A stretch of 37,382 bases of DNA. Origin: DASSFG01 sp035547915 (GTDB taxonomy: Bacteria; Planctomycetota; Planctomycetia; Pirellulales; JAICIG01). Shown here in pieces: positions 25,414 through 33,615 of this stretch. Where the stretch lies: contig DASZTS010000065.1 in NCBI GenBank assembly GCA_035547915.1, positions 1-37,382 on the forward strand. Reading direction: 5' to 3'. Each line of letters opens with the position of its first letter. The stretch's first letter is position 1. The notes beneath the pieces are model-generated. The model did not search any database. It saw only the letters and a list, made by a program, of their open reading frames with translations, and was not told the origin of the DNA. The position numbers and the translations under genes are program-made.

Positions 25414-26031
25414 TCACCGGTGTCCCAGCAGTTTCTCGCGCAGCCCATCGAGTAGGGCGTGAAAACGGCGTCGCAGAGTTTCGCGGTCGATGCCCAGATC
25501 ATCGGCCAGGTCGCGCAATGAGCGGCCAGCGAAGAAACACTCGTGGATGATGAGCCGATCGGTGGCATCGGACAAATCGGCAATTGCCGCGCGAACGTCG
25601 CAGGCCGCTTCGGCCCCAGCCGCGGCCGAGGAGGCCGTCGGGCCGGTGGCGCGCGGTTGCACGGCCTCGGCTGAAGAGCTGCTGCGCCCGGCATCGAGCG
25701 CAAGGAAGGGTCCGGCATGGCGACGTTGAGTGTGGGCCCGACGCGCCTGGTTCTGCGCCAGCCGATGCATGATCTGCTCGAGCCACCCACGAAACATCTT
25801 GATCTCTTGTTCTCCGTCCTCGTGTCCGCGAAATTGGGCCAACTTAAGCCAGGCCGTCAGCGAGGCTTCCTGCACCAGGTCGCTGCAACTGCCGTCGGGG
25901 TCGTGCCGATAGTATCGTGCGGAAACGCCTTCGAGCCAGGGGCGCAGCTCACTCAACAGTCGGTCCATCGCCGCGCGGTCACCCGCTCGTGCCGCGCGAA
26001 GATCCTCGCGGGATGGCGCTGGTTGCAACAT
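25414..26031 (-). CDS. ECF-type sigma factor linked to the kinase
   Basis: This 205-residue sigma factor belongs to the ECF group found beside planctomycete Ser/Thr kinases. ATG is at 26031. Region 2 covers about residues 8-95 (RAARAGDRAAMDRLLSEL, VSARYYRHDPDGSCSDLVQEASLTAWLKLAQF, MFRGWLEQIMHRLAQNQARRA). The linker (about 100-140) is Ala/Ser-rich. Region 4 is about 143-203, with the helix-turn-helix RSLRDLADDLGIDRETLRRRFHALL. It would direct RNA polymerase to a stress- or signal-specific promoter. Its upstream element is 9 bases from the ATG, so the mRNA may be leaderless. The kinase gene follows 118 bases later and carries its own copy of the same element. Confidence 0.92.
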   Translation of the reverse strand: MLQPAPSREDLRAARAGDRAAMDRLLSELRPWLEGVSARYYRHDPDGSCSDLVQEASLTAWLKLAQFRGHEDGEQEIKMFRGWLEQIMHRLAQNQARRAHTQRRHAGPFLALDAGRSSSSAEAVQPRATGPTASSAAAGAEAACDVRAAIADLSDATDRLIIHECFFAGRSLRDLADDLGIDRETLRRRFHALLDGLREKLLGHR

Positions 26032-26039
26032 GTCCCTAA

Positions 26040-26071
26040 TATAGAGACACTGAATCGCACCGGGCGACAGC
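26040..26071 (-). promoter_or_regulatory. Candidate autoregulated ECF promoter of the sigma gene
   Basis: On the minus strand the element reads GCTGTCGCC, 14 bases, GTCTCTATA, ending 9 bases before the sigma ATG at 26031. Transcription would start close to the ATG, giving a leaderless message. The identical blocks before the kinase gene suggest that the sigma factor controls both. Confidence 0.55.
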
Positions 26072-26273
26072 CGAGAGTGAAATTCTCTTCCGCGAGAAAT
26101 TCACCCGACACCCGACGACGAGTTCACTCGAATGTCAGTCGAAGGGGTCATGAGTCGGCTCACCAAGTCGGACAACCGATTCGAAAGCCGAGCCTGGCCT
26201 GATTCTTGCGTAGCCGGACTGCGGCGAATTCCGGTCGATTCGCTGGCGACGAGCGAATCGGCACGGAATCGTG

Positions 26274-26945
26274 CTATGCCGAAGCGTCAAGCAATGAGCC
26301 AACTGCCGTAGAACTGGCCGAATTCGAGACCGATGCGGCGTCGGTGTTTGAAGTGGAAGAAGCCGACGATGAGTCGGCACTGGTTTGCGAGCCGAGGCCC
26401 AAATCGCCGAAAATCGTCGCCAGGTCGGCAAGGATATTTTTCAGGTCATTGCCAAAGCTCGAGCCAACGGCCGACGTTCCCGAATCGCCGGCTTCGGCGG
26501 CTGACGTGGTCCCGGAACTGCCGCCACCGGCAGAGGTATCGATCGGCGAGCCGCCGGTCGCACTAGGATTGGATGAATCGCTTGGCAGAGTACCCTGGCT
26601 GCCACCCACCCCTTGTTGCTGAAGGTCGCTAAAGAGCGTTTGCACGTCGTTGAACAAAGTCTGGAAATCGGCACCGAGCGACGAGCCACTCGAACTAGAC
26701 GGCGAACCGGTCGTTGCCGTCGAATTTGCACCGTTGTTCGACACGCTCGGGGAATTCGAATCACCGCCCGAAGCAGTCGAACTGAGTTCCAAGACGTCGA
26801 GCTCGAATGATTGCGTACCACTTGCCTGCGAGCCGCTGCCTGAACTCGTTGCCCCGGTGCTCGTCGGTGCCGTGCCGGTACTATTGCTGATCGAAAACGA
26901 CAATTGATACAGCGTTGCCGAACTATTGATGCTTCCGATGCTCAT
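26274..26945 (-). CDS. Low-complexity Ser/Thr/Gly/Ala-rich protein of unknown function
   Basis: This 223-residue protein starts MSIGSINSSATLYQLSFSIS at 26945; the upstream ATG-like start at 26984 adds 13 residues. It has no clear Shine-Dalgarno sequence. Most of the protein is built of Ser, Thr, Gly, Ala, Asn and Asp with few charged residues. Two similar helical blocks interrupt this: DFQTLFNDVQTLFSDLQQQG and DLKNILADLATIFGDLGLG, each with 'L...L....LFxDL'. The low-complexity parts suggest an extracellular or secreted protein without a classical signal peptide. I do not recognise a family. Confidence 0.65.
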   Translation of the reverse strand: MSIGSINSSATLYQLSFSISNSTGTAPTSTGATSSGSGSQASGTQSFELDVLELSSTASGGDSNSPSVSNNGANSTATTGSPSSSSGSSLGADFQTLFNDVQTLFSDLQQQGVGGSQGTLPSDSSNPSATGGSPIDTSAGGGSSGTTSAAEAGDSGTSAVGSSFGNDLKNILADLATIFGDLGLGSQTSADSSSASSTSNTDAASVSNSASSTAVGSLLDASA

Positions 26946-27379
26946 ATTGAGAACCAATCCAGGGCGCAGGCTTGCTGCCGGCAAATGTTGCCGATTGAAG
27001 TCGACGGTTTGACCTATTCGTCTTAACGGTCGGAACCGACCGCGGGCTTTAGATAATCTCCGAGCTTTTCGGAAAAACCGACAAAAGCCGGATCGATCCG
27101 ACGCACCGATGCTTCGAAGATCGCAACTCGAAGCTCGGTGAAGGTCTGTGTGAGATAGCCGTGGCGAGGAATCGATTCGCCTGGCTGAACAGCGAGCCCG
27201 CTCCGAGGATCAGTCAAAGAATCGCCGCTGCCGAACGACAAAGCCCTTCGACGTTCTCACCGAAGGGGCTCATTTCTATGGGCGGCTCTCATTGCTAGAG
27301 CCTGCTCTGCGATGACAGCACTATCGGTACCGCTGCCGTGGGAGGCGGGAGAACGCCAAACGCCGGCACTCCGGACGGA
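26946..27379. other. Intergenic region with one hairpin, no supported gene
   Basis: This 434-base stretch holds a 72-codon minus-strand frame (27023-27241, TTG start) with no ribosome binding site; I leave it out. AGCCCTTCG and CGAAGGGGCT at about 27242-27270 can pair with one bulged base and may form a terminator. Next to it, ACCGACAAAAGCCGGAT (about 27078) weakly resembles the interspersed repeat but lacks its hairpin. Confidence 0.3.
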
Positions 27380-28492
27380 TCATTGAGCGTCGATCTTTGC
27401 GGCTAAGATACGCTTGAGCAATTCGGAGAATTGCTTCATCGAGACGTCGCGGTGGCTGTCGTGCTCGCTGTCGACCTTGTGCACGATGACGAGGTCGCGC
27501 TCGGGATCTACGACAATGAATTGTCCATGATTGCCGCGCGCGGAAAAGACCGCGCCGGGAAAACGGTTGTGGAAATGCCACCCTTCGACACCGACCCACC
27601 ACAAATAGCCGTAGCCGATCCCTTCACCAGCACTCGAGTGCGCCGACGTGCTATCCGAAACCCATTCTTCCGAGAGAAATTGGCCAGCCTTCCAACGGCC
27701 CGAACGGCTCATCAGCAGGCCCACACGAGCGAGATCGCGCGCCGACAAGCGCATGAGATACGCTGGATGGTCGGAGACGTTTTCGTATTCCAGGCGTGTA
27801 TCGCGTTCGAGGTCGAAGTCTTCGAATTCCAGGGGCACGGCCAGATCGTCGCGCAGCGCCTCGAAGACCGTCGTCTCGGTAAAACCTTCGAAAATCGTCC
27901 CCAAGGCGTTGAAGTCCCAGTTGTTGTAGTACCAGTGTTTGCCGGGCGCGAAGCTGTCGCGGGTCGGCCGCTCCGCCTTCATGGCGGCCGTTTCGTAAGC
28001 AGCCGGATGATAGATGCCCGAGCGCGCCTCGAGTAGTTGTCGAACCGTCGCCTGCCGTTCGATTTCAGACAGGCCTCCCCGATCGTCAATCTCCAGATCA
28101 TCGAGCGTCGCGTCCAGATCGACCTCGTCGCGATCATAAGCGATGCCCATCAGCACGCTCAGAATGCTCTTTCGCATCGAGTGGATGTTCGTCGGCCGGG
28201 AGGTCTCGCCGTACTGATGGACGATGGTGCCACGGTCGACGACCAGGTAGGCGTCGGTTTGGAGCATGCGCGCGAAGTCGTCGGCGATTTTGAGCTTCTG
28301 GGCCGACCAGCCGAAGGCGTCGGGCGACGAGGCCTTCTCCCATTTCGCTCCTGGAAAGTTCTCGGCAGCGTTCAGCGCTGTTGGCGCCGACACGGAGGTG
28401 GCCGCGCCACAAATCATCATCGCCAACAAACCGCGAGCAATCGTCATCACGCCTTGAACCCTCGAAAACGCCCACGGGTTGTGTCGGCTCAT
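27380..28492 (-). CDS. Serine hydrolase of the beta-lactamase (class C/PBP) family
   Basis: This 370-residue protein belongs to the serine beta-lactamase/penicillin-binding-protein-like family. Members hydrolyse amides or esters with a Ser-Lys pair and include carboxylesterases and D-aminopeptidases. The catalytic SxxK motif is S105-M-R-K108; YxN is Y188-Y-N190; the third motif in place of KTG is NHG (321-323). A signal-peptide-like segment lies at about 16-42 (MTIARGLLAMMICGAATSVSAPTALNA). ATG at 28447 (M16) would give a more usual signal peptide; I keep 28492 because both are possible and neither has a strong ribosome site. It is probably exported. The substrate is unknown. It stands alone between gaps. 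Confidence 0.87.
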   Translation of the reverse strand: MSRHNPWAFSRVQGVMTIARGLLAMMICGAATSVSAPTALNAAENFPGAKWEKASSPDAFGWSAQKLKIADDFARMLQTDAYLVVDRGTIVHQYGETSRPTNIHSMRKSILSVLMGIAYDRDEVDLDATLDDLEIDDRGGLSEIERQATVRQLLEARSGIYHPAAYETAAMKAERPTRDSFAPGKHWYYNNWDFNALGTIFEGFTETTVFEALRDDLAVPLEFEDFDLERDTRLEYENVSDHPAYLMRLSARDLARVGLLMSRSGRWKAGQFLSEEWVSDSTSAHSSAGEGIGYGYLWWVGVEGWHFHNRFPGAVFSARGNHGQFIVVDPERDLVIVHKVDSEHDSHRDVSMKQFSELLKRILAAKIDAQ

Positions 28493-28906
28493 CGGATCAG
28501 TTGATCCGCCTGCAAAAGCAACGAGCCACGTTTTTTGCAGATGCTTCGAGCCGGGAGCCGCGCCGGCCTAGAACGCTAATCGGTATCAATGCCAGCTCGG
28601 CACTCTTGGTAATCTCGGCACTGAACCATAGCTCCTACCGAGCCGACGCGTCGATCGATGTGACCGACGCAAGATCGTAACTGCCGTCAGCGGTAACGGT
28701 TAGATAGTCCCGCTTTCGTATTCGTTCGCCCGCGGCCTCTCGGCTCCTCGGCACGGAGCAGATGCTTTACGGTATGTCCGTCACCATATAGGACGGTAGG
28801 AACGAAGCGTAATGAGGCCGCGGCTTTATTGCGAGCAGCGCAGTGCTACTTCGACTCATTTAGAGCAACCGACAAAACCGGATTTAGCTTCACAAGAATC
28901 GGCGTT
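28493..28906. other. Intergenic region ending in repeat copy 2
   Basis: This 414-base region separates the hydrolase start from the 3' end of the small NPYRSP gene. No gene is supported. The interspersed repeat occupies its end and runs into the small gene's stop. Confidence 0.4.
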
Positions 28907-28924
28907 TCACGGCCGATTCTTGCG
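28859..28924. repeat. Interspersed hairpin repeat, copy 2
   Basis: TTAGAGCAACCGACAAAACCGG (starting near 28860) matches copy 1 closely. The hairpin CAAGAATCGGC (28893-28903) and GCCGATTCTTG (28912-28922) is an 11-bp perfect stem whose loop contains TCA, the complement of the TGA of the 88-residue gene (28907-28909). Downstream, TTTCGGGCTCTGTCAGCCGC also resembles TTCCGGGTCTGTCAGCCG of copy 3. Confidence 0.7.
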
Positions 28925-29173
28925 CCCCAGGCGCTCGGACTTTCGGGCTCTGTCAGCCGCTCTTAGATTGCCTGGTTCAATCTCGACCTCCGTGCCGAGA
29001 CGTTGGCGGGATGCCTGCCGCCCTTCGTCCAAGTCGGGCAGGAAGAGAAGCAGGGCCACGATGACGACCGCCACCACGATGGCCCACTCCAGGATCGTCG
29101 CCGGCCAACGCAGGAACGTGCTCGGCTCTTTGGCCGCACCCTGCTTCGGCGACCGGTAGGGGTTCTCGTCCAT
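28907..29173 (-). CDS. Small NPYRSP-type membrane protein
   Basis: The 88-residue protein begins MDENPYRSPKQG, a start typical of many short planctomycete proteins, followed by one hydrophobic segment (about 25-43, ATILEWAIVVAVVIVALLLF) and a polar, charged tail. ATG at 29173 follows GGGA; the frame upstream to 29299 is not protein-like. The last codons (KNRP) and the TGA come from repeat copy 2, so the coding end may have been rebuilt by repeat insertion. Function is unknown. Confidence 0.75.
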   Translation of the reverse strand: MDENPYRSPKQGAAKEPSTFLRWPATILEWAIVVAVVIVALLLFLPDLDEGRQASRQRLGTEVEIEPGNLRAADRARKSERLGRKNRP

Positions 29174-29531
29174 TCCCGTATGATACAACACCGGGGACAA
29201 ACGGGCGTCAAACCGGTTGATCGGGAACACCGAACCGCGGAAGGGTTCGCGCGTCCAGCAGCGATACGACGTTGATCTCACAAGACTGGCACACGACATG
29301 ACGGACGTAATCCATTTCGAAGGCGTGGCGAAGCGCGAACCGTTTTTGCAATTCTGTTACCACGCTCGCAGGCTGCTGTCCTGACTACCAGCGACCACCG
29401 CGCCATTCTCAATGCTTCGCTCCGACCCGAGAACAGCGACACTTCCATCACGCCCTTCGAAAAACCTCAGGACGTGCCGCCCCGCAGTCGGGCCATCCCC
29501 GGATCGCGTAGCTCAGCAGACTCAGAAGGCG

Positions 29532-32393
29532 CTAGTGGGGATAGAGCGCTCGGCCGACCGCGCCGGCTGCTGGCTCGGGCGGATTGCTGCGGTATGCCGA
29601 GGAGTCGATGATCGCTTCCTCCACCTGCGTTTCCGTCTGACCGACGTCGAGGTCGTTGACGTAGGGAGTGGCGTCGGGCTGCGGCGACACGCCCAGAAAG
29701 TATTCGCCGAACAGGAAGTTGACCAGGTCGACGTGTTTTTCGTGCGTGTCGTAGAACTGCGACGCGATTTGGAGCCGCGTCTCATTATTCGGCGGAGCCA
29801 TGAGCCCGTTCCAGTAGCTCAGGCCCTGCGCTTCCGCTGGGCGCTGCAACACCCGCTCATAGAGCAGCAAGATGTAACCGTTGTTGGTGTCTCCCGCGTC
29901 GTCGAAGAATTCCGGCGAGGCGAGGATGTTCTCGACCACGTCGCGCGGGTCGCCCTTGGTCTGCCAGTCGGCCACCCAATAATTCAGACCACTGACATCG
30001 GTGCCGCGGTCGAGATACTCTTCATAGAACTGCGTGACCAACGGATCGAGCCGCTCCACGCTGTTGAAGATGCCGGTGGCCACCACGTCGAGCGCCTTGC
30101 CCGCATCGAGTTGTGCCGTCCAATAGATCAATCCGCTGTCTTCCGCCGAGCGGTGCAGCACCTGGTGGTAAAGTTTATCGACCAGGCTCGCGTTATACGA
30201 CAGCAAGGTGACCGTGACGATGTTGCCCCCGATGTTCCCTTCCACGGCCTGATAGGTGAAGCGGTCGATACCCTGGAAGCCGGGGCCCGGCGTGTAGGTG
30301 AACGAGCCGTCGCTGTGCAGGGTGAGTGTGCCGTTCGTGGTCGTCGAGACCAATCTGGCGGAGAGGTTCTGTGGGTCGGGCCCGGTGTCGTTCGCCAGCA
30401 CGCTCGTGGCGCCCGAGGCGTTGTAGGGACCGCTCGGCCCGAGCACGAACGTATCGGCCATGGTGGTGGGTGCGTTCGGATTCGCGGCGACGTTGGCGGA
30501 ACTGCTCGCGGTCGCCGCGGCGCCGCCTTCGTCTTTGATCGTTACGGTGATCACATCGCCCCCCACCGAAGTGTATTCGTGGTTACCGGTGACGATGAAG
30601 CCCGGCCCTCCCGGATTGGCAGCGACGGTTCCTGCCGACGAGCTGCCGTCGCCCCAGGCGATCGTGGCGGTGAACTGGCCGACCGTGCCGCCCGGGTCGG
30701 CGTCGGTGAACGTGGCCACCGTGCCGCTGAACGTGGTGGCCTGCGTGGTGTTCACGGCCGTGCCCGTCGCACTCAACGAATAGTCGGCGGTGATCACGGG
30801 GCTGACAGTGGCGGATGCGCCGTCGATATCGTTGACGGTCACGGTCGCGGTGTAGATCCCTTCGCTGGCGTAGGTGTGCGTGCCGCTGACGGTGAAGCCG
30901 CTCGAGTTGCCGGCCACCTGAGCTGTCGAACTCGTACCGTCGCCCCAGTCGACGGTGGCCGTGAAATCGGCGTCGTCGTTGTCGCCGTCGACGTCGGTGA
31001 AGGTGCCCAGCCTGCCGCTGAACGAACCGCCAGCCGTGGAAGGCACGTTGACGGCCGTCGCGTTCAGCGCGGGCTGGAAGAGATCGGTCAGGTCGTTGGT
31101 GCTCGCGAGGTTCGCGTTACCTAGAAAGCCTCCGCCCGGGGCCGGCACATTGAACAACTCCTCGAGTGTCTTCAGGTCGGAAGCGTGCGTGTAACTCACC
31201 GTGCTTTGATAGGCGTTGCCATTGACATTGGGCTTCACCAACGGCGAGATCACGATCTCGGTCAGCGCCGACTGATTCGCATTCGGACCCTCGGTCTCGT
31301 CGAACCAGATCACGATCATGCCGTTGTTCTTGTAGGCCTGCGAAGCCATGATCTCGGGGATGATCTTGGAAAGGAAGTTGTCGCCCTGGGCGATCGCTTC
31401 CTGATCGGTGCCGGAGAGCGGGTTGGAGCTGTTGTAGGTCACGCCGTTGTACGTAAAGTTGGCGTCGGCGGGCAACGAGGTATGCATGTCGTTGTACAGG
31501 TCGGGCGTGATCAGGTTGTATCGGCCGACCGAGTTGCCAGTCAGATCGTTTTGCAACTGCTGCAACGGCGAGTAGTACTTCGCCTCGGGGTTCGAAGGCG
31601 AATTGTTCGCTGCCGAGCCGGTGCCACCGTTCGTCGCGGTGAAGAATAGTTGCCCGTCGTGCTTGGCGGCAAAGCCATAATCGTTGCTGTTGTTGTATGC
31701 ATTCGTGTACGCGGCGGACGAGCCGATGACGCTCGAGGTGGGAACGGTCCACTGGTTCGACGGCAGGGGGTTGTTGGTCAACTGGCCGCCGCTGGAGCTC
31801 AGGTCGATGTCTTCCTGATACGACTTCCACGGGAGGCTGGCGTTCGGTCCCAACTGCAGACTGCCATCGTTCTGGAGCAGATCGCTCAGGTTGGCGTTCT
31901 GGGCCGTGCTCACAATGTTGTTGGTGTTGTTCAAACCGATCTGGTAGGGATCGTCGTCGGCGTCCGACGTGTTGACCTTCACGGCGGTCCCCGACTCCTG
32001 ATAGACGTAGTTCGGTTCCGACGGGTGGACCTGCGTGCCATTCAGGACAGCGTCGGTGTAATCGCTGGTGTACGCGGTTTGCGAGGCGGCGGGATTGCCC
32101 GGGTGGGTGGCGCCCTGGATGAGGCTGTTCAGATAGGGAGCGGCCGAATTGTTGAGAATCTGGTCCGGGTTCGCGGAGGTCCCATTCCCTGCGGCGGGTT
32201 GCGTGAGGTTATGGTTCTCCATATCGATGTAGAAGACGTCGCCGACGGAGGCCAGCGCGCTATCGCTGAAGGGGGCCGCGCTGAGCATGGCGCGGAATTC
32301 GAGCGCCTCGGCGATCGATCGGCGACGGCGTCTCTGTACCTGCTGGCCCTTGAATAGATGGCGCGCGGTCTGCGCAGAACGATGCTTTTTCAT
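29532..32393 (-). CDS. Secreted phosphoesterase-family protein with PKD and DUF4214 modules
   Basis: This is a 953-residue exported protein. ATG at 32393 follows GGGAGCG. The basic start (MKKHRSAQTARHLFKGQQVQRRRRR) leads into EALEFRAMLSA, a LEPR-XLL-like motif. Residues about 45-430 resemble the phosphoesterase family (acid phosphatase/phospholipase C-like): GDVFYIDMENHNLTQP near residue 50, LITPDLYNDMHTS in the middle, IVIWFDETEGP, and EIVISPLVKPN. The usual catalytic positions are only partly clear. Two PKD-like domains follow (each with ATVDWGDGTSS/ATIAWGDGSSS and a 'G.HTY.S.G' strand, about 450-620), then a cadherin-like region (TFVLGPSG... GSFTYTPGPGFQG), and about four DUF4214-like modules (YHQVLHRSAEDSGLIYW, YEEYLDRGTDVSGLNYW, YERVLQRPAEAQGLSYW). 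Substrate unknown. Confidence 0.86.
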   Translation of the reverse strand: MKKHRSAQTARHLFKGQQVQRRRRRSIAEALEFRAMLSAAPFSDSALASVGDVFYIDMENHNLTQPAAGNGTSANPDQILNNSAAPYLNSLIQGATHPGNPAASQTAYTSDYTDAVLNGTQVHPSEPNYVYQESGTAVKVNTSDADDDPYQIGLNNTNNIVSTAQNANLSDLLQNDGSLQLGPNASLPWKSYQEDIDLSSSGGQLTNNPLPSNQWTVPTSSVIGSSAAYTNAYNNSNDYGFAAKHDGQLFFTATNGGTGSAANNSPSNPEAKYYSPLQQLQNDLTGNSVGRYNLITPDLYNDMHTSLPADANFTYNGVTYNSSNPLSGTDQEAIAQGDNFLSKIIPEIMASQAYKNNGMIVIWFDETEGPNANQSALTEIVISPLVKPNVNGNAYQSTVSYTHASDLKTLEELFNVPAPGGGFLGNANLASTNDLTDLFQPALNATAVNVPSTAGGSFSGRLGTFTDVDGDNDDADFTATVDWGDGTSSTAQVAGNSSGFTVSGTHTYASEGIYTATVTVNDIDGASATVSPVITADYSLSATGTAVNTTQATTFSGTVATFTDADPGGTVGQFTATIAWGDGSSSAGTVAANPGGPGFIVTGNHEYTSVGGDVITVTIKDEGGAAATASSSANVAANPNAPTTMADTFVLGPSGPYNASGATSVLANDTGPDPQNLSARLVSTTTNGTLTLHSDGSFTYTPGPGFQGIDRFTYQAVEGNIGGNIVTVTLLSYNASLVDKLYHQVLHRSAEDSGLIYWTAQLDAGKALDVVATGIFNSVERLDPLVTQFYEEYLDRGTDVSGLNYWVADWQTKGDPRDVVENILASPEFFDDAGDTNNGYILLLYERVLQRPAEAQGLSYWNGLMAPPNNETRLQIASQFYDTHEKHVDLVNFLFGEYFLGVSPQPDATPYVNDLDVGQTETQVEEAIIDSSAYRSNPPEPAAGAVGRALYPH

Positions 32394-32710
32394 AACGCTC
32401 CCGGTGTGTGTGAAAACGGCACCCAGCGCCGGAACTATTGGCCTGGCATCGTGGGCCCGAATTCGGAGAAACAGGTTAGGGGCGAGGGTAGTCGTGCACT
32501 ACGATGCCGTCAAGAAAAAAGAGCGTACCGATTCGGCGTACTTTGTACTTGCATGTGTTTGCGATTCGCTGCGTGGTTCTTTTCGTGGAATAGACCGACC
32601 CTGGACGGCTACGACGACGAATGCTCGCAGGGCGGTGGGTGACACGCATTCTTGAGCCACCCCATTGCCCAGGCTTGGCGCGATCGTCGATCACCGATCA
32701 GACTAACCCC

Positions 32711-33112
32711 ATGACCCGACCGCTGCAGTTCAGCCTCTGGCAGTTGATGTTGGCGATGACGGTGACCGCCGTCGGGGCCGCTTGGATTCCCCGCATCTTT
32801 CCCTACGGCTCGGGCAGGTTCACGGTCTTCATGGCCGCCGCCATTCCCGTGTCGGCGATGTTCCTTGTGGCCCATTTCTTTCGCGGCGTCTCGGGGTTTT
32901 CCACAGGGGTCGTCCTCGGTTCGCTCCCATGCCTGTTCTTCAGCGTGATGTGTGAGGTGACCATCATCAATATCTGGGAACGATCGATCGGACCGAGCCT
33001 CTGCGTCCCGCTAGGCATCGTCCTCGGCGGCCTGATCGGCGGGGCTCTCACGGCCTTCTTGGCCGGCGCCGCTGGCGGAATCGTCGCCATGCTCTACGAC
33101 GAATTGAGTTGA
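32711..33112 (+). CDS. Small integral membrane protein (133 residues)
   Basis: It begins MTRPLQFSLWQLMLAMTVTAVGAAWIP, the common start of small planctomycete membrane proteins. ATG at 32711 is preferred over the upstream frame from 32621, which is not membrane-like. Three further hydrophobic segments follow (about 38-55, 59-80 and 95-125, the last Gly/Ala-rich), giving four. Function unknown. Confidence 0.8.
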   Translation: MTRPLQFSLWQLMLAMTVTAVGAAWIPRIFPYGSGRFTVFMAAAIPVSAMFLVAHFFRGVSGFSTGVVLGSLPCLFFSVMCEVTIINIWERSIGPSLCVPLGIVLGGLIGGALTAFLAGAAGGIVAMLYDELS

Positions 33113-33124
33113 TCGCGCCCACTC

Positions 33125-33270
33125 ATGCCCCGACATCGGTTCTGCATCAAGTCGATGCTGTGGTTGCTGACGCTGTTGGCGGCATTCTTCGGGGGATAAA
33201 GTTCCAGCAGGTGCTCGACATGCCGATCTGCGTCGAAGAAAACGGAACGTTCATCATGCGGCGCCGATGA
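33125..33270 (+). pseudogene. Short membrane-protein gene with one base apparently missing
   Basis: From ATG at 33125 the frame encodes MPRHRFCIKSMLWLLTLLAA and FFGG, then TAA at 33197-33199. Reading one base earlier after the GGGGG at 33191-33195, the sequence continues IKFQQVLDMPICVEENGTFIMRRR and stops at 33270. The joined product of about 48 residues has a membrane helix and a short charged tail ending MRRR, in the style of small planctomycete proteins. One extra G in the run restores it. It is either a recent frameshift or a base undercalled in a homopolymer. Confidence 0.6.
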
Positions 33271-33338
33271 GTCTAATCAGACACGACCGCCTTGTGCGAC
33301 TCTTTGCCCCACCGATCGGGCGCGGTCATAATGGCCCT

Positions 33339-33584
33339 ATGATCGCGCGGTTTCAGTTCAGCTTGGGTCGACTACTGGCCGCCACGGCGTTCCTGTCCGT
33401 GAGCAGCGCATCGATATCGGTGTTCGTGCGGCACACCGGTCCGGAGTCCTCCTCGGTGGCTCTACCGATCATCGTCTGGTCGTTCACGGCCGCAATCTGC
33501 ATCTTGATCGGCGATAGAAGGGGAACAGCCATCATGGTCGGTGCCATGCTCGTCTTTATCGGTCTCGGCTTCCTGCTCGCGTAA
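33339..33584 (+). CDS. Small membrane protein (81 residues)
   Basis: It begins MIARFQFSLGRLLAATAFLSVSSA, the same style as the 32711 gene. A second hydrophobic block runs from about 40 to the end (LPIIVWSFTAAICILIGD... AIMVGAMLVFIGLGFLLA). An upstream start at 33267 overlaps the stop of the frameshifted gene by four bases but adds an unlike, Arg-rich segment; neither start has a clear ribosome site. Unknown function. Confidence 0.65.
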   Translation: MIARFQFSLGRLLAATAFLSVSSASISVFVRHTGPESSSVALPIIVWSFTAAICILIGDRRGTAIMVGAMLVFIGLGFLLA

Positions 33585-33615
33585 TCGCTCGCGGTTCGCC
33601 CCATAAGGCGGCGCG

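Noticed and set aside
27023..27241. 72-codon minus-strand frame and a sequence near 27078 like the interspersed repeat
   Set aside because: The frame starts with TTG and has no ribosome site; the repeat-like match is about 16 bases without the hairpin and may be chance.
29412..31124. 570-codon plus-strand frame opposite the phosphoesterase gene
   Set aside because: It is antisense to PKD and DUF4214 repeats; the Gly/Arg/Val pattern is an artefact of the opposite strand.
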